DNA of 64,000 nucleotides, from positions 35,410,508 through 35,474,507 of the forward strand of contig NC_064439.1 of assembly GCF_023343835.1 (NCBI RefSeq), in the 5' to 3' direction. The notes beneath the pieces were generated by a model. The model made no database searches. It saw only the letters and a list, made by a program, of their open reading frames with translations, and was not told the origin of the DNA. Below are positions 13,451 through 25,392 of the stretch, in pieces. This DNA is from Lagopus muta (taxonomy: Eukaryota; Chordata; Aves; Galliformes; Phasianidae). Position 1 is the first letter of the stretch, and the number at the start of each line of letters is the position of its first letter. The translations under genes and the position numbers were made by a program.

Positions 13451-16400
13451 AGCAAAGTGCTGCAGAATGTGTTTTTACAACTTACTCCTTTGTCAGCATA
13501 TTTCCACTGAAGGTGGAACCAGACCACAGGGTTTTCTCTGTAGATAAGCCCAAAATCCATTACATTTGGAATGTGTGAGAAGTTACTTTTCACTGCTGTC
13601 CACTACAGTGTCAGGAAAGGCTGTCTGAAGTGGCACTGTATCTCATAACTTTGCTAGTATGTATTCATATTAAATTATGAACCAGTGAAAAGAAAGTGGT
13701 GTGGTTGAGGATACCTGTCATTTGGTATGCAGTATAGAAGGTAATGTAAAGATGACTGCATTTTAAGTTACTATAAATTTTCCTCCTGGCTCTAATTTGG
13801 CTTATTTATTTTTTCAAAGGCAAGCCCAAGTATATTAAATTTTTTTCTTTCTGTCACTAATGGGATACAGGAGAAGTCTTGCTATTCTTTCTGTATGCTG
13901 CAAAGCTATCAGAATGATGAGATCCAAAGAACTGATACAAGAGCTTAACACTTTGTAATTCACTTGCAATACCACCTCTAACGCTTCCAACATTTAACTT
14001 CAAAGTAATCATAAATAAGAGTTCTTACCATAGATTAGCGTGAATATTTTTAGTTTTACATTAATTTGGAGTGCTGGGACTCCTGCCAATCAAAATAAAA
14101 ATTGGTTAAATCTCTTTCTTTAGAGACATTTAAAATTCATCTTAGCAGAGAATCAAACCTATATAAGATCACATGTATAGGAAATTATTTACAACATCTG
14201 CTTTAGGCATCACGACTAGATGCTCTGAATATCGTTCTTTGGAGGTTGCTTACCTTTTCCCCCTGACACAGAGGTTTACTGAGGTTGAGATAAATTTCCA
14301 TCCTCTTTTGTGTATTTGGTGTAGTGAAGACAATGCAATACTAAAAATTAGGCTTCCACTGGAAAATTTCATAGGCTTTTAATTAAATATATTATCTACA
14401 TGATTGATAATATTTAAAACAAATCATAGATGATCTTACAAAGTTTTTTGGCTATATGACTATGATTTTGTTATTTCATTGTTACCACAGAGGTGGCCAA
14501 ATTTAGTGTTTTACTGCTTTCTTTGACATAATAATTAAAAAGGGTTTTGAGAATATACAGTTTGGGAAATCACTCTGGATTTAATAATTATTCACTTCTA
14601 ATTTGTGTAACAATGCTACTCTTTTGTTTTGTGTTGAATCTTGTTCTCAGATAGAGGAGTGACAAACATTAATAATGTCATTACTGCCTGTTAACATAAC
14701 TCATTAATGTCTTCTAATAGTCATTAACTTTGTAAGAAAGTATTTCTCTTGAAACAGCTGCAAGTTAAAAATAAATAGATGAGAAAACATCTTCAGGAAC
14801 AATCTACACCTTGCATATGCATTCATATTTTATGATCATTGTACTTCTATACTTGTTACAGGACTGCTTACTCATAGTATAAATTCTAATGGAGTAATCA
14901 AAATATGTTATTTTCAATTCTCATTTGGTATTTGCTGGTCTTACAGTTGTAAGGTCATTTTATGAAGAGACATTGACTTTGAGTATAAATTTTCCTCATG
15001 GTTGATAGGACATGGCTGTATTATTTATACATTGTGAATTATACAATGTTAGAAATTTTCCCTGAGAATTTAGTTGTTCACTGAATTAATGATTTGTCTA
15101 AACTGCAGAAGCGCTTTACTTAAGCTAACCTGACCTACCGGGAGTTACACACTATTTACAATTTACAACATGAATCTACTTTCTTCTATCTCAATGACCT
15201 GTCATCTTTAGTATTTACCACTACCTCAAGTATTGTGTCAGTTTGATTTCTCCCCTAATATCTAGGGCCAACTACTGCATTCTGTGGCAACTCCCTTGGA
15301 AATATAGCTTCAGTACAGTGATTTTCAGTTAGATCAGAAGGACTTAACTGTTTCCATTTAATATATGTAATGTTGTTTCTGCTTTCTATTAGCTTGTTTT
15401 TTGTTTTTTTTTTTTTTATTGGAGGTAATGCTTCTTGAGCTAAGAAACTTCCATCTGCAGTTTGTGTATTCTCTAGTGACTGTTATAATGGCAACATTAG
15501 ACTTCCCTTCTGACTTGTCTCTGTGCTATTTTAACACTCCTTTGTAGTCAAGATAGATACTGAAGGATTTGGATCTTAGATGAGCAATTTGAATATCATC
15601 CAGTCTCAGTGATTATCTGAATCTTTGAAGGCATTGATATTCCCAAAAACACCTATTTAACCTTTGGACAGAGGTTGAGTGAGAAATCAGAGAGACGTGA
15701 GGTTAGGCATCTATCTCTGTTAAGGCTTACAGTTTTATTTTGTTTTAGCTCTCCCCTATCTCCTAAGAATATTATGTGGGAGAACTGTAGTTCACTATAG
15801 ATTTTGGATATTGTGGCCATAATATTTATATTCCCGTACAATATTCTTGGAGTAACCAGGAGTTATTTCTGCTGTAATATAAGGTATGCTTTTGCAATAT
15901 TTTTTCTCCTTGATTCCTTCAGTCACATCTCTAGTGAATTTTCAGAATTCTTGCTGCAGCCATACATAACGGAAAAAAACTCACATTTTTTTTATTAGTT
16001 AGGTATGAAAGTAGAATCAAAGTTTTAAAGTCCCATCAAGTCCTTTCTCCTACCGTTTATCATTCTGCAGGCAGGCAGGATTCCCATGTTGTTTGAATAA
16101 ATTGTTCCTTTCTTGAAGTTCAGTGCAATCCCACAGAGTTCAGCTATCTCCAGAGTAATGGTTGTTGCTGTAGCTACTTCTTATGGGAAATATTCTTCTA
16201 AACTAAAACCTCAAAGTAGGTAAGTGACTCTTTACTGCACAAGTTGTAGAAATATCTGATAAATAACTAATCAGTGCAGAAGGTTTTTCAACAGCAATTC
16301 TCCAAAAGGATAATGGTATTATTGAATTGGTAATGAACATACCAAAAACCATATTATCTTCCACTCACAACTCATCAGTCATTACCGCAGACAGATCTAG

Positions 16401-17047
16401 CAGTATCAATAATATCTCCAGTTGAAAACCTTTAGCAGCAAGCCATGCAGGCTCTGTGTTACTGTTTTAGATATTCTAGCGTAGATTTATATTTTTCTTT
16501 GCCAGCATCTGGCTGCTGTACTACTTTTTTTTTTTTTTTTTTTTTTTTCCAGTAGAAATAGTTTCTCATGACCTCGAGCCCCAAATTCTATCTTCCTTAG
16601 AGTTCTCACTGCATGGTATTGCTTTCTTTGTGAGTTAAAAAAAAAAAAAAAAGCATTCTTGAGATTTTTATGATTATTACTTGTTTGGGTTTTTTTTGTT
16701 CTTTGTCCTAAAGTCTATATTGCTTCCTTCAAATCTAAATCAAGCAAGATCAGTTTGGGACTTGCAGATTTTTGTTAGGTGTTTCTTAGATACTGAAACA
16801 GATACAGATTCTACTGCTGACAGTTTACACTCACTCCTCAAAACAAATATTGGTAACAAGCACAAGGTCTTCTTGGGAACAAGTGCCTGTTTTCAGAATC
16901 ATTCAGAAATTAAAGACTGCATAGACAGTGATTTAATGAGTATATTAAAATGCTTTCTGCTTAGCTCTTCTAAGCATTGGCTTTACAACAAAAATTACAG
17001 ATGCAGTTCAAAAATTTCTATGTATACTACTTTTGGTCAGCTATTGA
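13451..17047. other. Unique AT-rich noncoding stretch
   Basis: No gene recognised. It contains homopolymer runs (T at about 15405 and 16525-16548, A at about 16638-16652). The 152-codon frame at 16681-17139 (+) is open only by chance: its last part runs into the CR1 fragment that follows, and it has no domain I recognise. Confidence 0.5.
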
Positions 17048-17397
17048 TTAGCTGCCCTGTACGAGGAAAGGCTGAGAGACATGTTACTCTTCAGTCTGGA
17101 GAAGATAAAGCTGAGAAGGGATCTAGTAAATGTTTATGAATATCTAAAGTGTGGGTGTTGAGTCTTTGGAGGCAGAATCATTTTGGTTGCATGCAGCAAT
17201 AGAACAAGGGACAACAGATAGAAACCTGAAACACAGGAAGTTCTATACTAAAACAAAGAACTTTCCTGTCAGACTGATGAACAGGCTGCCTAGAATGCCT
17301 ACCTGTATGATCTACTGTAGGGGGTCTGCTTTAGCAAAGGGGTTGGACTGGATGATCTCTGAAGGTTTCTTCCAACCCCTACAATTCTGTGATCCTA
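17048..17397 (+). mobile_element. CR1 LINE 3' end fragment
   Basis: A short CR1 piece of about 350 bp. It starts in the ORF2 C-terminal region (gaggaaaggctgagagacat near 17062, then gtctggagaagataaagctg near 17093, equivalent to the ERLRE...SLEK motif). It passes an HRKFYTKTKNF-like stretch at about 17235 (family form HRKFHLNMRKNF) and ends with the CR1 tail ggactggatgatctctgaag near 17345, ccaacccctacaattctgtg near 17373. Internal segments are missing or eroded. A typical severely 5'-truncated copy. Confidence 0.85.
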
Positions 17398-17835
17398 ACT
17401 ATTGAAGGTTAGCTGTTGAACACCATTTATTGTTTGAACTACTATATGAGAGTGGATAAATTTTGTTCTGCACAGAAGGCTAATAAGAAGATTTTTTGAT
17501 TTATTTATCAAGGCCCAACACATAAGTGAAGTATGTTTCCATTCCTCTGCAGAATTTCCTTGGAAAAATAACTAATAGCTGATAGACTCTGATAGCTGAT
17601 AGGCTCTGACCTACAAATGAACATTTTTAAAGGATTCACTTGTGCAAAGATTTCTTTTGTTATTCCTTTTTGGAGATGTATTTATCAAAGTGGCATCTGG
17701 AATTTTTATTTAGCTTGGTTGTCTTTGAAGAAATGCTCTAACTGCTTACTTGAAACTATTAATATACCTGCCTTTTTAATTATGGCTACAGTAATCCACT
17801 ACAAAGTGAAGACTTAAGAACATTCACTGAATACT

Positions 17836-17852
17836 GGGGGGGTGGGGGAGGG
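17836..17852 (+). other. G-rich tract with G-quadruplex potential
   Basis: Seven G, T, five G, A, three G in immediate succession provide four G3 tracts with one-base loops if the G7 run is split. Two further G5 runs follow at about 17874 and 17894. This is a sequence-level prediction only. No gene start lies nearby to suggest a promoter role. Confidence 0.5.
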
Positions 17853-18821
17853 TGGAAATGGAGATAAAGCTATTGGGGGTGGCTGAGAGGAAGGGGGTGG
17901 AAAGAAAAGGAAAATCAGCCAATTTGGCATCCTAAAGGGCCTACATCTGGAACTGGTTGAGAATGAATTGTTTTAAGAAGCCTGTGGTATCACATAGGAG
18001 CTTGGAAGCGTGCTCTGAGGCAGTAATGGAAAGCTTTTAACTGGAGGAAAAAGAAAAGAGAGGACACCTCCTTTCAGACCTGTAGTTTTCCAGTAGACTT
18101 GAGAGATTAGTGATTGTACCTCAAATGCAAATGATTTTTAAAAACAAAAAACATATGTTGACTGCCATTTTTTGATTGATCTAAAAATCTAGCCTTACTG
18201 AAAACCACACACAGAGGATGTATTACCAAGCCTCAATTATATGGTTAGTAAGAACATCAGCACATCAGATGAATCTCCCCTGAAGACAATATGTATATAT
18301 ATATGTATTTAAATCACATCTTTCTGCATTAAAGTCTGGAATACCAGAGCTAAATCCAAATCTTCAAGTCCTATGCAAAAAAAAAAAAAAAAAAATCCAT
18401 TACCTCAGGAAGAGCAATTGTTCTCCCATTAAAACTGCAGTGCTGTCTTGGAAAGGCTAAAAGGCTAACCTAAGAGAAAATGTTATTCTAAACTATTGTA
18501 GCTGAGAAGAGGTATTAAAAATAATTACCTTAAGCAAAGATCAATCATTGTATTTGAATAGTGTTTTTTTTTTTTATTATAGCTTCTTGCAAATGCATTT
18601 GTTATCATAGTACAAAAACTTGGAATCATTAGGAAGTCACTAGACTACTGGTTATCACGTGTACATAAGCTACAGATATGTATACTGAAGACTGCAAGTT
18701 TGATATTTCACCCTTAATGAAGTTGCCCACACATAATGAGTTAGAAGAAAGGGTCGATACTCCCTGCTGGATTTCTTTCTGGTTTTGTGACTTTACCTCC
18801 AGAAAGTGCAGGAAGTGGTTT

Positions 18822-18858
18822 TGTTTTTGTTTGTTTGTTTTTGTTTGTTTGTTTGTTT
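18822..18858 (+). repeat. (GTTT)n microsatellite
   Basis: Imperfect GTTT/TTTG units interrupted once by a longer T run. Simple sequence; no associated element identified. Confidence 0.7.
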
Positions 18859-19788
18859 TATATTTAACCCCCATAATCCAGTGACACAGTCTTTATAACA
18901 ACATTTTGCTCCTGTTTTTCCAGGCTTGTTTTCAGATACAGATACAACTCAAGTTAAAGGTACAAATACTGACCATTAAAGAAAAATTCTGATAGTACTT
19001 TTATTTTTTTAATACAGATAAAGCTCAGTAGAACATGTTTTAATAAGAATGAAGTATATGTCTAGGGTAACAAACTGAAGCAGTTTCTTTAGAGAGAGAG
19101 TACTTGTCTCTTGAATTTAGAATGTGCATTTTGATTTGAGACAGAAACACAATTTAAGATGAATAATTAAAACTGGTAAAATTTTTCCCCTTTGTTTAAA
19201 AATAAAATAATATAGTACAAAAATATATTTAAAATTACATATAATATAGTACAAAACTTAATTGATGTTTCAGGATATTTTTTTTTTTCCATGGGAAATA
19301 AAAATCTGATAGCTACAGGCTCTGGATGCTTAACTGAAGAACTTTAAGGCCCAAAAGAGGCTCTATCGACCCTACCTTGGGGTGCACAAAGGGCAATATA
19401 CTTTCAGGTGTCACACAAAAAATCTGTTGCAATAAGAATGAGAAAATAATACAGTATGCTTTGTATTATTATATAGTACTCGAGTATTCAAAACAAGTAT
19501 TTCCTGTCCCTGAATTAGCTGTTACTCTTAGATTGACATCTTTAAGTATTTGAAATTATCTATTTATGCCATTAACTCAAGATAACACTACTTGGGGATA
19601 GAAAGAGGATACATAGGAAGAATTATATCCAGGTAAGAAGTGGGAAGGCTGTACAAATCATATTTTGACTTCAATTTGGTTGTATGCACACACATCAAAT
19701 ATCATATTTGTGGTAGCATGATTACCCTTTTAACTATCCCTATAATTTTTTTGCAGAGTTCATGCTCTTCCTTTCCTGAGGAAAGGAA

Positions 19789-20097
19789 TGTATGTGGGAA
19801 CTGTTGATCATGGCCTGAACCTCTGATTGACCACCTGAGGCAAGCACTGAGTCAGCCATGGGAACACAGGTGAAGGCAATTCACCTGTGCTACCGGAAGG
19901 GGTGGAGCCTGGCTGCACCTCTCCTAGACCCCATTTAAGTGCTGACTGCCACTGAGGAAGGATCTCTTTCTGGAGATTGCTTCTTGTGGGGTTTACTGTG
20001 AGCCTATGATACTGGTGAGCACTTCCGTTTATTCTGATTATTTTTCTGCCATGATAATCTTACTTAACCTAACCTCTGTACATCTATTGATTGTACA
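19789..20097 (+). mobile_element. Solo LTR, same family as 54168-54488
   Basis: A 309-bp segment starting TG and ending CA, collinear with the LTR at 54168-54488 over its whole length. Shared blocks include ggcctgaacctctgattga at about 19813, cacaggtgaaggcaattcac at about 19865, ggaaggatctct near 19956 and the terminal ctattgattgtaca. A TATA-like catttaag lies at 19932-19939, at the same relative place as tatttaa in the other copy. The two have diverged visibly by substitutions and small indels. I do not see a target-site duplication here: the flanks are aaggaa on the left and cctact on the right. That could mean erosion, a later rearrangement or a slightly wrong boundary. No internal retroviral sequence adjoins it. 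Confidence 0.75.
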
Positions 20098-23000
20098 CCT
20101 ACTGGTTGTAGAGAATGCTATTCAACAGGTTTATGAACTGTTAAGACTTGACTCAGCCTCTCTTTATTATTTATTGATAGACAGATAAGAAAATCATATT
20201 CATCTATATCATAGAAGAAAAAGCCTTATCAATAAATGATATTGTTGCTATGAAAAGCGTACTGAGGAAATGTATTTTCTGCTAGCTATACATTAAAATG
20301 TTGCAAGGGCATGGAGAATTGAAACTGTCTTTATAATGGATCATAAATCTTAAAAATGATTTGAATTCATGGATTAAATGTCAGCTTTGAAAGCTTTTGG
20401 TGATTTATATTAGTTCTTAGAAGAAAGTACATTTCCACTGCAAATCAAATTATTGCATTTTCATATTCTGTTTTAGTTATTTCCAGAAAAAACATTCTTC
20501 AAAAGTATAACCGGGGGATGCTTTTTCTCTGTTTGTGAGTTCTTGACAGCCAGTGTTGCATATGTAATTAATAGAATTGTGAAGATTGGTGGCAGAAAAG
20601 AGCTAGGGAGAGCACTCTGTGAATGATGTGCACCATATGCTGAAAGGAAGATAACGCTAGCTGAGTGAACCTATGGTTTTTTAGGTGCTGGTAAACAGAA
20701 TTCAGAGTTCATCATGATTTAGTTAAAGAAAAGGATATGAGTCACGTAGAAGGAATTCAAGGATTATGGCAAAACTTCACAGCATTTGCAACAACAGTGA
20801 TTTATCGGAATATTTGTTAATTTGACATGATTATTTAGAAATAGAGTAGAGAGAAGGCAGCTCCTCAGGCAAAGTGAGAAGTATTGACAGATAAATCACT
20901 ACCAGTAAAAGCAATATAAGGGTCTTTTGGCTTTTATACAGACTTCAATCAGATTAGAATACACTTATTTAATGTCAACTTCAAACATTTAATTGTAATT
21001 CCAGAGTTAAGAGTTGAGATGCATTCAGTGCCTCTGTGATTGAAAGATTTTGATTGATAGGCATGTTTGAAGGCTATTCAAACTATTTAGTATCTGGATT
21101 GTCCCTTTGGTATTGGCTTATTATCTCATCTCTGATGGCTTCAATCTGAGACTAAAAGATTGAGGCTCTTTGAATGTGACAGGGTGAACCAATGTTTAAT
21201 CAGTTAAACTCATTTTCTGCAGATGAAGAGAAGCAGAGATGAAATTAGTTATGATGCTAAATTTTACAGGGACAATGAACAGTGCCTATTTATTGTAGTT
21301 TACATGTAGTTTTATTGTACTTGTTGCTGTAGTAGCTAAGGAATTTTCTTTCAACAGATTTCTTGTACTGCAGTTATGGAAAAGAAGAAAAGGTAGGATA
21401 AAAAACCATAGATTCCATAAATAAGTAAAGGAAGCTTATCTGTTAAATAAGAGTCAGCAAAGCTACCCTAGAACATGAGTTTATAGGTGAAGATGCAGTC
21501 TCCCTCTTCCAAGAATCCAGTGTTTCAAGTTGCTTTCCACTATATTAACTGCTTCTGCTTTCCTTTTACATGAATAGCAGAATCTCTATTCTGACCTAGA
21601 AGAGCATTTTGTTTCCACAGTAGAGCCTGAAGTCTGGATTACAACAAAAATGTCAGTGTTACCTGAAGGCTACAGTTTAGACTGTGACCTGAGTTAATTA
21701 CTACTTTCTGGTTATTTTCCAGAGGACTGGGAACTACATCACAGCTCTTGCTCTTCTAGTGGTCTCTAGAGGAAGTCTAAAAACTGCTAGAATTCCTGAG
21801 GGTGACAGTGCTGGTGGTCTCTTACTTGAGGGTGCCATTCCTTTCCTATAGGATATAAACATTCCAAGAGGTGTTTCTAAAGTAGTAAGTACCCAAGTAA
21901 GTTAATGCTGACAACTACATGTAGAGAAAAGAAAAATAGTGAAGATAAAAGGCAAGTGAAAATGCATATAAATTAGCCAGAATAGCTGAATCTATACACT
22001 TTTTTTCCTTTTTTTTTGTGGAGCCTAGCCTTCATTTGGTTGCCACTGAATAGAACATTCTTACTAAGCATCATGGAAACATACACAGGCTAAAAGTATG
22101 TGGACTAAATAATCAACTTTGTTTTGTTGCCTTTATAGCACTCAAAAACGTACTCTGAGAAAGCCCAGAATGCAATGAGCGGTTCCTCATCTGAGAAGAG
22201 GAAGCTGGAAAGTGTAAAGACATGGAAAAACATCATGGAAATTAAAAGCTCTTTCATTCTATTAGAAAGATCACTGTAGGATACTAAGGTGCAAAGCATT
22301 ATTTGGAAGTTGGTCATGGGCTACAGTTGTGATACAGACTATAAAAACTCTGACTGTCTAGCAAATGGCTTTCTTAGGCACACAGGTGAACAGAAAAATC
22401 CCCAAGTTCATGAACAATAAATGAAAAAGATTCCATATATGGTTAAAGTAGATTTATTTTGTCTATTCAGCATATATTCAGAGTCTGAGCACTGACATGT
22501 GGTGCCTTGTTAATTGGCAGTTATTGTACCACACAGAGCTGCTAGAGAAAATAAATAACAGAAACTGAAATAATCCACTGTGACAGTGTATTGCAGAGGT
22601 ACGTAGAAGCAGCAGTGGAACATCTAAAATAATATTTTAATAATATAACTTCATATTTATATGCCTGCATTAAAAGACAGTCATTTTGCCCTTGAAAAAG
22701 AAATGAAATTTGGAAACTGGATTCAAGTTATTCTTAAGACAAAGTTTACCTGGATATTGATATTCTCAAATGTTGCTGGAACAGCCTACATGAGGAAAAA
22801 TATATTAAAGATTATTGAGCTATGCTGTAGTCAGAAGGCAGGGTGGAAGAGTGGGAAGGATATAACTTTTTTCCGATTGAAAAAGGAAGACAGGAGTTCT
22901 GGTGAATATCTTTTTTTAAAACCCTGTGATGGCGCAAAAAAAAAAAACTTTCATGTATAAAAGAGATCATTTAAGTGAGATGAGTGTTAGTTACAGCTAT

Positions 23001-23512
23001 TTTAGGCTGAACTAATGCATTCCTGAGGTTTTTAAAGCAAGACAGGACTGCTGTTGACATGTTGCCTTTTTAAAGGCACAGGAATGTGAAAGTGCTTTAA
23101 CATCTGCCTCAGTGTGAAAGGCTTAGGATTATGCTGTGTGTGAGTACTTGTTTGCTTTCTTCATTGTGTGAGAGCCAAGTGTTTTCTTTTTACTTGAGTA
23201 TTAGTCTGAGTGATATGACTGCAGGAGGTACAGGAATGTGTGGTTATTTGTGAGTGATGTACAACTGACCTTACCTCAGGAAGAACCTGTTTTTCCCTGC
23301 CAATACTCACATACTGGAGACTCATGAACATGGCATGTGCCTCCTGTGTAAATCTATGAGGTCACTTGATTTGATCCAAACTGACCAGTCAGTAGTTCAT
23401 GTGGGGTATTGGTGGTTCTCTAAGATAAGTTTTGAGGAGAAAAATAGATTTGTAGGTGGATAATCTACTCAATTACCTTTCATATCAGTTTGATTCTATA
23501 GCTTTTTATTCA
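20098..23512. other. Unique noncoding stretch
   Basis: No gene or repeat recognised. Small frames at 22105-22317 (-) and 22661-22960 (+) have no known motif. The latter ends in a poly-lysine run caused by an A tract near 22940, a sign of chance coding. Confidence 0.5.
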
Positions 23513-23608
23513 AAGAATCATTAAGGTTGGAAAAAGCCTCTAAGGTCATCTAGTCCAGCCATCAAACCATCACAACCATGTCTACTAAATCATGTCCCTC
23601 AATGCCTG

Positions 23609-24010
23609 TTATACCTTTTTCTTGAAAACCTCCCAGATCTGTGACTCCACCACTTCATTAGGCAACCTGTTCCTATGCATTACTTCTCTTTCAGAGAATA
23701 ATTTTTTCCTTATATCCAAACTGAACCTCCCCTGGTGCAACTTAAGGCCATTACCTCTTTGCATATCATAATTACCTGAATGAAGAGGTTGTTTACACCT
23801 CACTACAACCTCTTTTCAGGCAGTTGTAGAGATCAATGAAGTCTCCTTTGAGCATCCTTTTCTCCAGACTAAGCAATCCAACTTCACTCAACCACTCCCC
23901 ATAAGACTTGTTTGTGAAAGTCTGAATAGACTGCATCTGTAGTATTTCACTGAGCAGATTACCTGCTAATAGGAAATCAGTTTGGTCAAGCAGGACCCAG
24001 CTTTTATGAG
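23609..24010 (-). pseudogene. CR1 ORF2 C-terminal remnant
   Basis: Two adjoining minus-strand frames (23609-23803 and 23793-24014) together show the CR1 ORF2 C-terminal landmarks: [46 protein letters not shown] and [12 protein letters not shown]. They overlap by a few bases in different frames, which marks a frameshift near 23800. The upstream part of the second frame is not CR1-like and spans the deletion junction. Confidence 0.8.
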
Positions 24011-24238
24011 TCAATGCTGGCTAGGCCTGATCCATGAACTGCTCTGCACGTGTTGTATGATTGCTCTCAAGATGATCTGCTCTATGACCTTCCCCAAAGC
24101 AAGGTCAGGTTGATATGTCTGTACCTCTCTGGATCTTCCATTCTTGTAGATGGGCATCACACTGGCAAGTTCTTTGTCATCTGGGACCTCACTGGTTGAC
24201 CGGAACTGGCTGATAAATGATGAAAAGCAGCTTGGCAA
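24011..24238 (-). pseudogene. CR1 reverse-transcriptase fragment
   Basis: A minus-strand frame with the N-terminal part of the CR1 reverse-transcriptase domain: TSEVPDDKELASVMPIYKNG (family form GEVPDDWKLANVTPIYKKG), a degraded NYRPVSLTSVPGKV block, KVIEQIILRAIIQHVQ, and IRPSQH at the end. The catalytic FADD motif lies beyond the deletion and is absent from this copy. It encodes no functional enzyme. Confidence 0.82.
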
Positions 24239-24954
24239 TCAATTCCACCAGCTCCCTTCATGCTCTCAGGTGGATTCTATCTGGTCCCATGAACTTGACT
24301 CAGTCTGAGTAGAGCAGCAGGTTGCTAACTGTTTCCATCTGAATCATGGGGGTTTAATTTTGTTCCACGTTCCTGTCTTTTATCTTAGGAGACTGAGTAC
24401 TTTGAGGGTAACTGGTCTATTAAGTACAGAAATAAAGAAGGCATTGAGAACCTCAACCTTTTCATTGTACTCAGTGATAACGTTCCCTGCCACATCTAAT
24501 TAAGGTGAGAGTTTCTTCTTGGCCCCCCTTTTTTCATATTATATATATATAAAACCTTTTACCATATTATATTTGTAAAAACTTATCTTTAATAATGTTG
24601 GCCAGATTAATTTATTACTGGGGTTTCACCTTTCTGATCACCTCTCCATTTACCCTAGCAACATTCTTATATTCCTCTTAAGTTGCCTGTATCTTGTTTC
24701 AAAGGTGTTAAACTCTTTTTTTTTTTTTTTTTTTTTTTTTCTTCCCTTCTGAAGTCTCAGCAAAATCTTCCTGTTCAGTCATCTTCCCTGCAGTCTCCCC
24801 TTACAACACAAAGGACAGCCTTTTCCTGTGCTTTTAAGATTTCCTTAAGGAATTTCCATCCTTCCTGGACTCCTCCAGCACTGAATTCCAATGGATTTTT
24901 CCCAGCTGATATCCTAAACAGTTTAAGGGCAGGTAGAAGCTTTGCTGACCCCCA

Positions 24955-25243
24955 CCTATGGTGCAAAAAAAGACAATGACAGTCTTTTTCCTGAAGTACA
25001 TGTATTATAGAACAGGATGATAAAAGGAGAATTAGTTCACCTCTTCTGACAACAGCTCAGAAGAAGGGCAAACTCAAAGAGATGCAGCTCAGCTTCTAAT
25101 GCTTAAATGAGAGAAAGGAGGGGATGGATCCTGACTCTACCCCTCTTGCAGGTGCATTACTTGCACCTGAGCTAGCCAAATCTGGTGCTCAACCAGTGAT
25201 TAAGGCTGTGACCTGGCAGTTCTAGGGCATTCTCCCTTTTTGA
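24955..25243. mobile_element. Unidentified insert inside CR1
   Basis: On either side CR1 ORF2 sequence is recognisable (ctttgctgacccc near 24940 on the left; gaaaactttactattttatg near 25257 and ttgctatgcccaag near 25279 on the right), and in CR1 these are separated by only a few tens of bases. The intervening roughly 290 bp has no CR1 resemblance. I found no clear TG/CA ends, terminal repeats or duplication, and no second copy in the window. It may be a small nonautonomous element, an LTR fragment or a rearrangement. Confidence 0.45.
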
Positions 25244-25392
25244 TTTCTGGAAGGTTGAAAACTTTACTATTTTATGGTTGCTATGCCCAAGTTAGCTTCT
25301 GAGGGTGGCATTTCTAACTAGTCCTCTATATGTGGAAAGCAGGTCTAGCCATGTGCTTTCCCAGGTAGGTTCTCTTTTGAGCTGTTTGAGGA

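Larger units (their letters stand above)
17398..19788. other. Unique stretch with simple repeats
   Basis: No gene recognised. It contains a 17-base tandem duplication near 17574-17608 (ctgatagactctgatagctgatag), the G-rich tract described separately, a TA tract at 18291-18308, an A run at about 18377-18393 and a GTTT tract at about 18822-18858. A 16-base direct repeat (ataatatagtacaaaa) occurs twice near 19208 and 19242. Confidence 0.5.
23513..25392 (-). mobile_element. CR1 LINE, long but broken copy (minus strand)
   Basis: The longest LINE copy in the window. On the plus strand it begins with the reverse complement of the CR1 tail (agaatcattaaggttggaaa at 23513). It then runs through the ORF2 C-terminal region (to about 23925), a junction, reverse-transcriptase sequence (about 24010-24600) and more 5' ORF2 sequence up to about 25390, where a long T run begins. 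Between about 23925 and 24010 the part normally separating the C-terminal region from this RT segment is missing, so an internal deletion occurred. A block of about 290 bp at 24955-25243 does not fit CR1 and looks inserted. Stops and frameshifts are frequent, so it is inactive. CR1 assignment is firm; exact edges and subfamily are not. Confidence 0.88.

Noticed and set aside
16681..17139. 152-codon open frame
   Set aside because: No domain recognised, starts in T-rich low-complexity DNA and ends inside a CR1 fragment.
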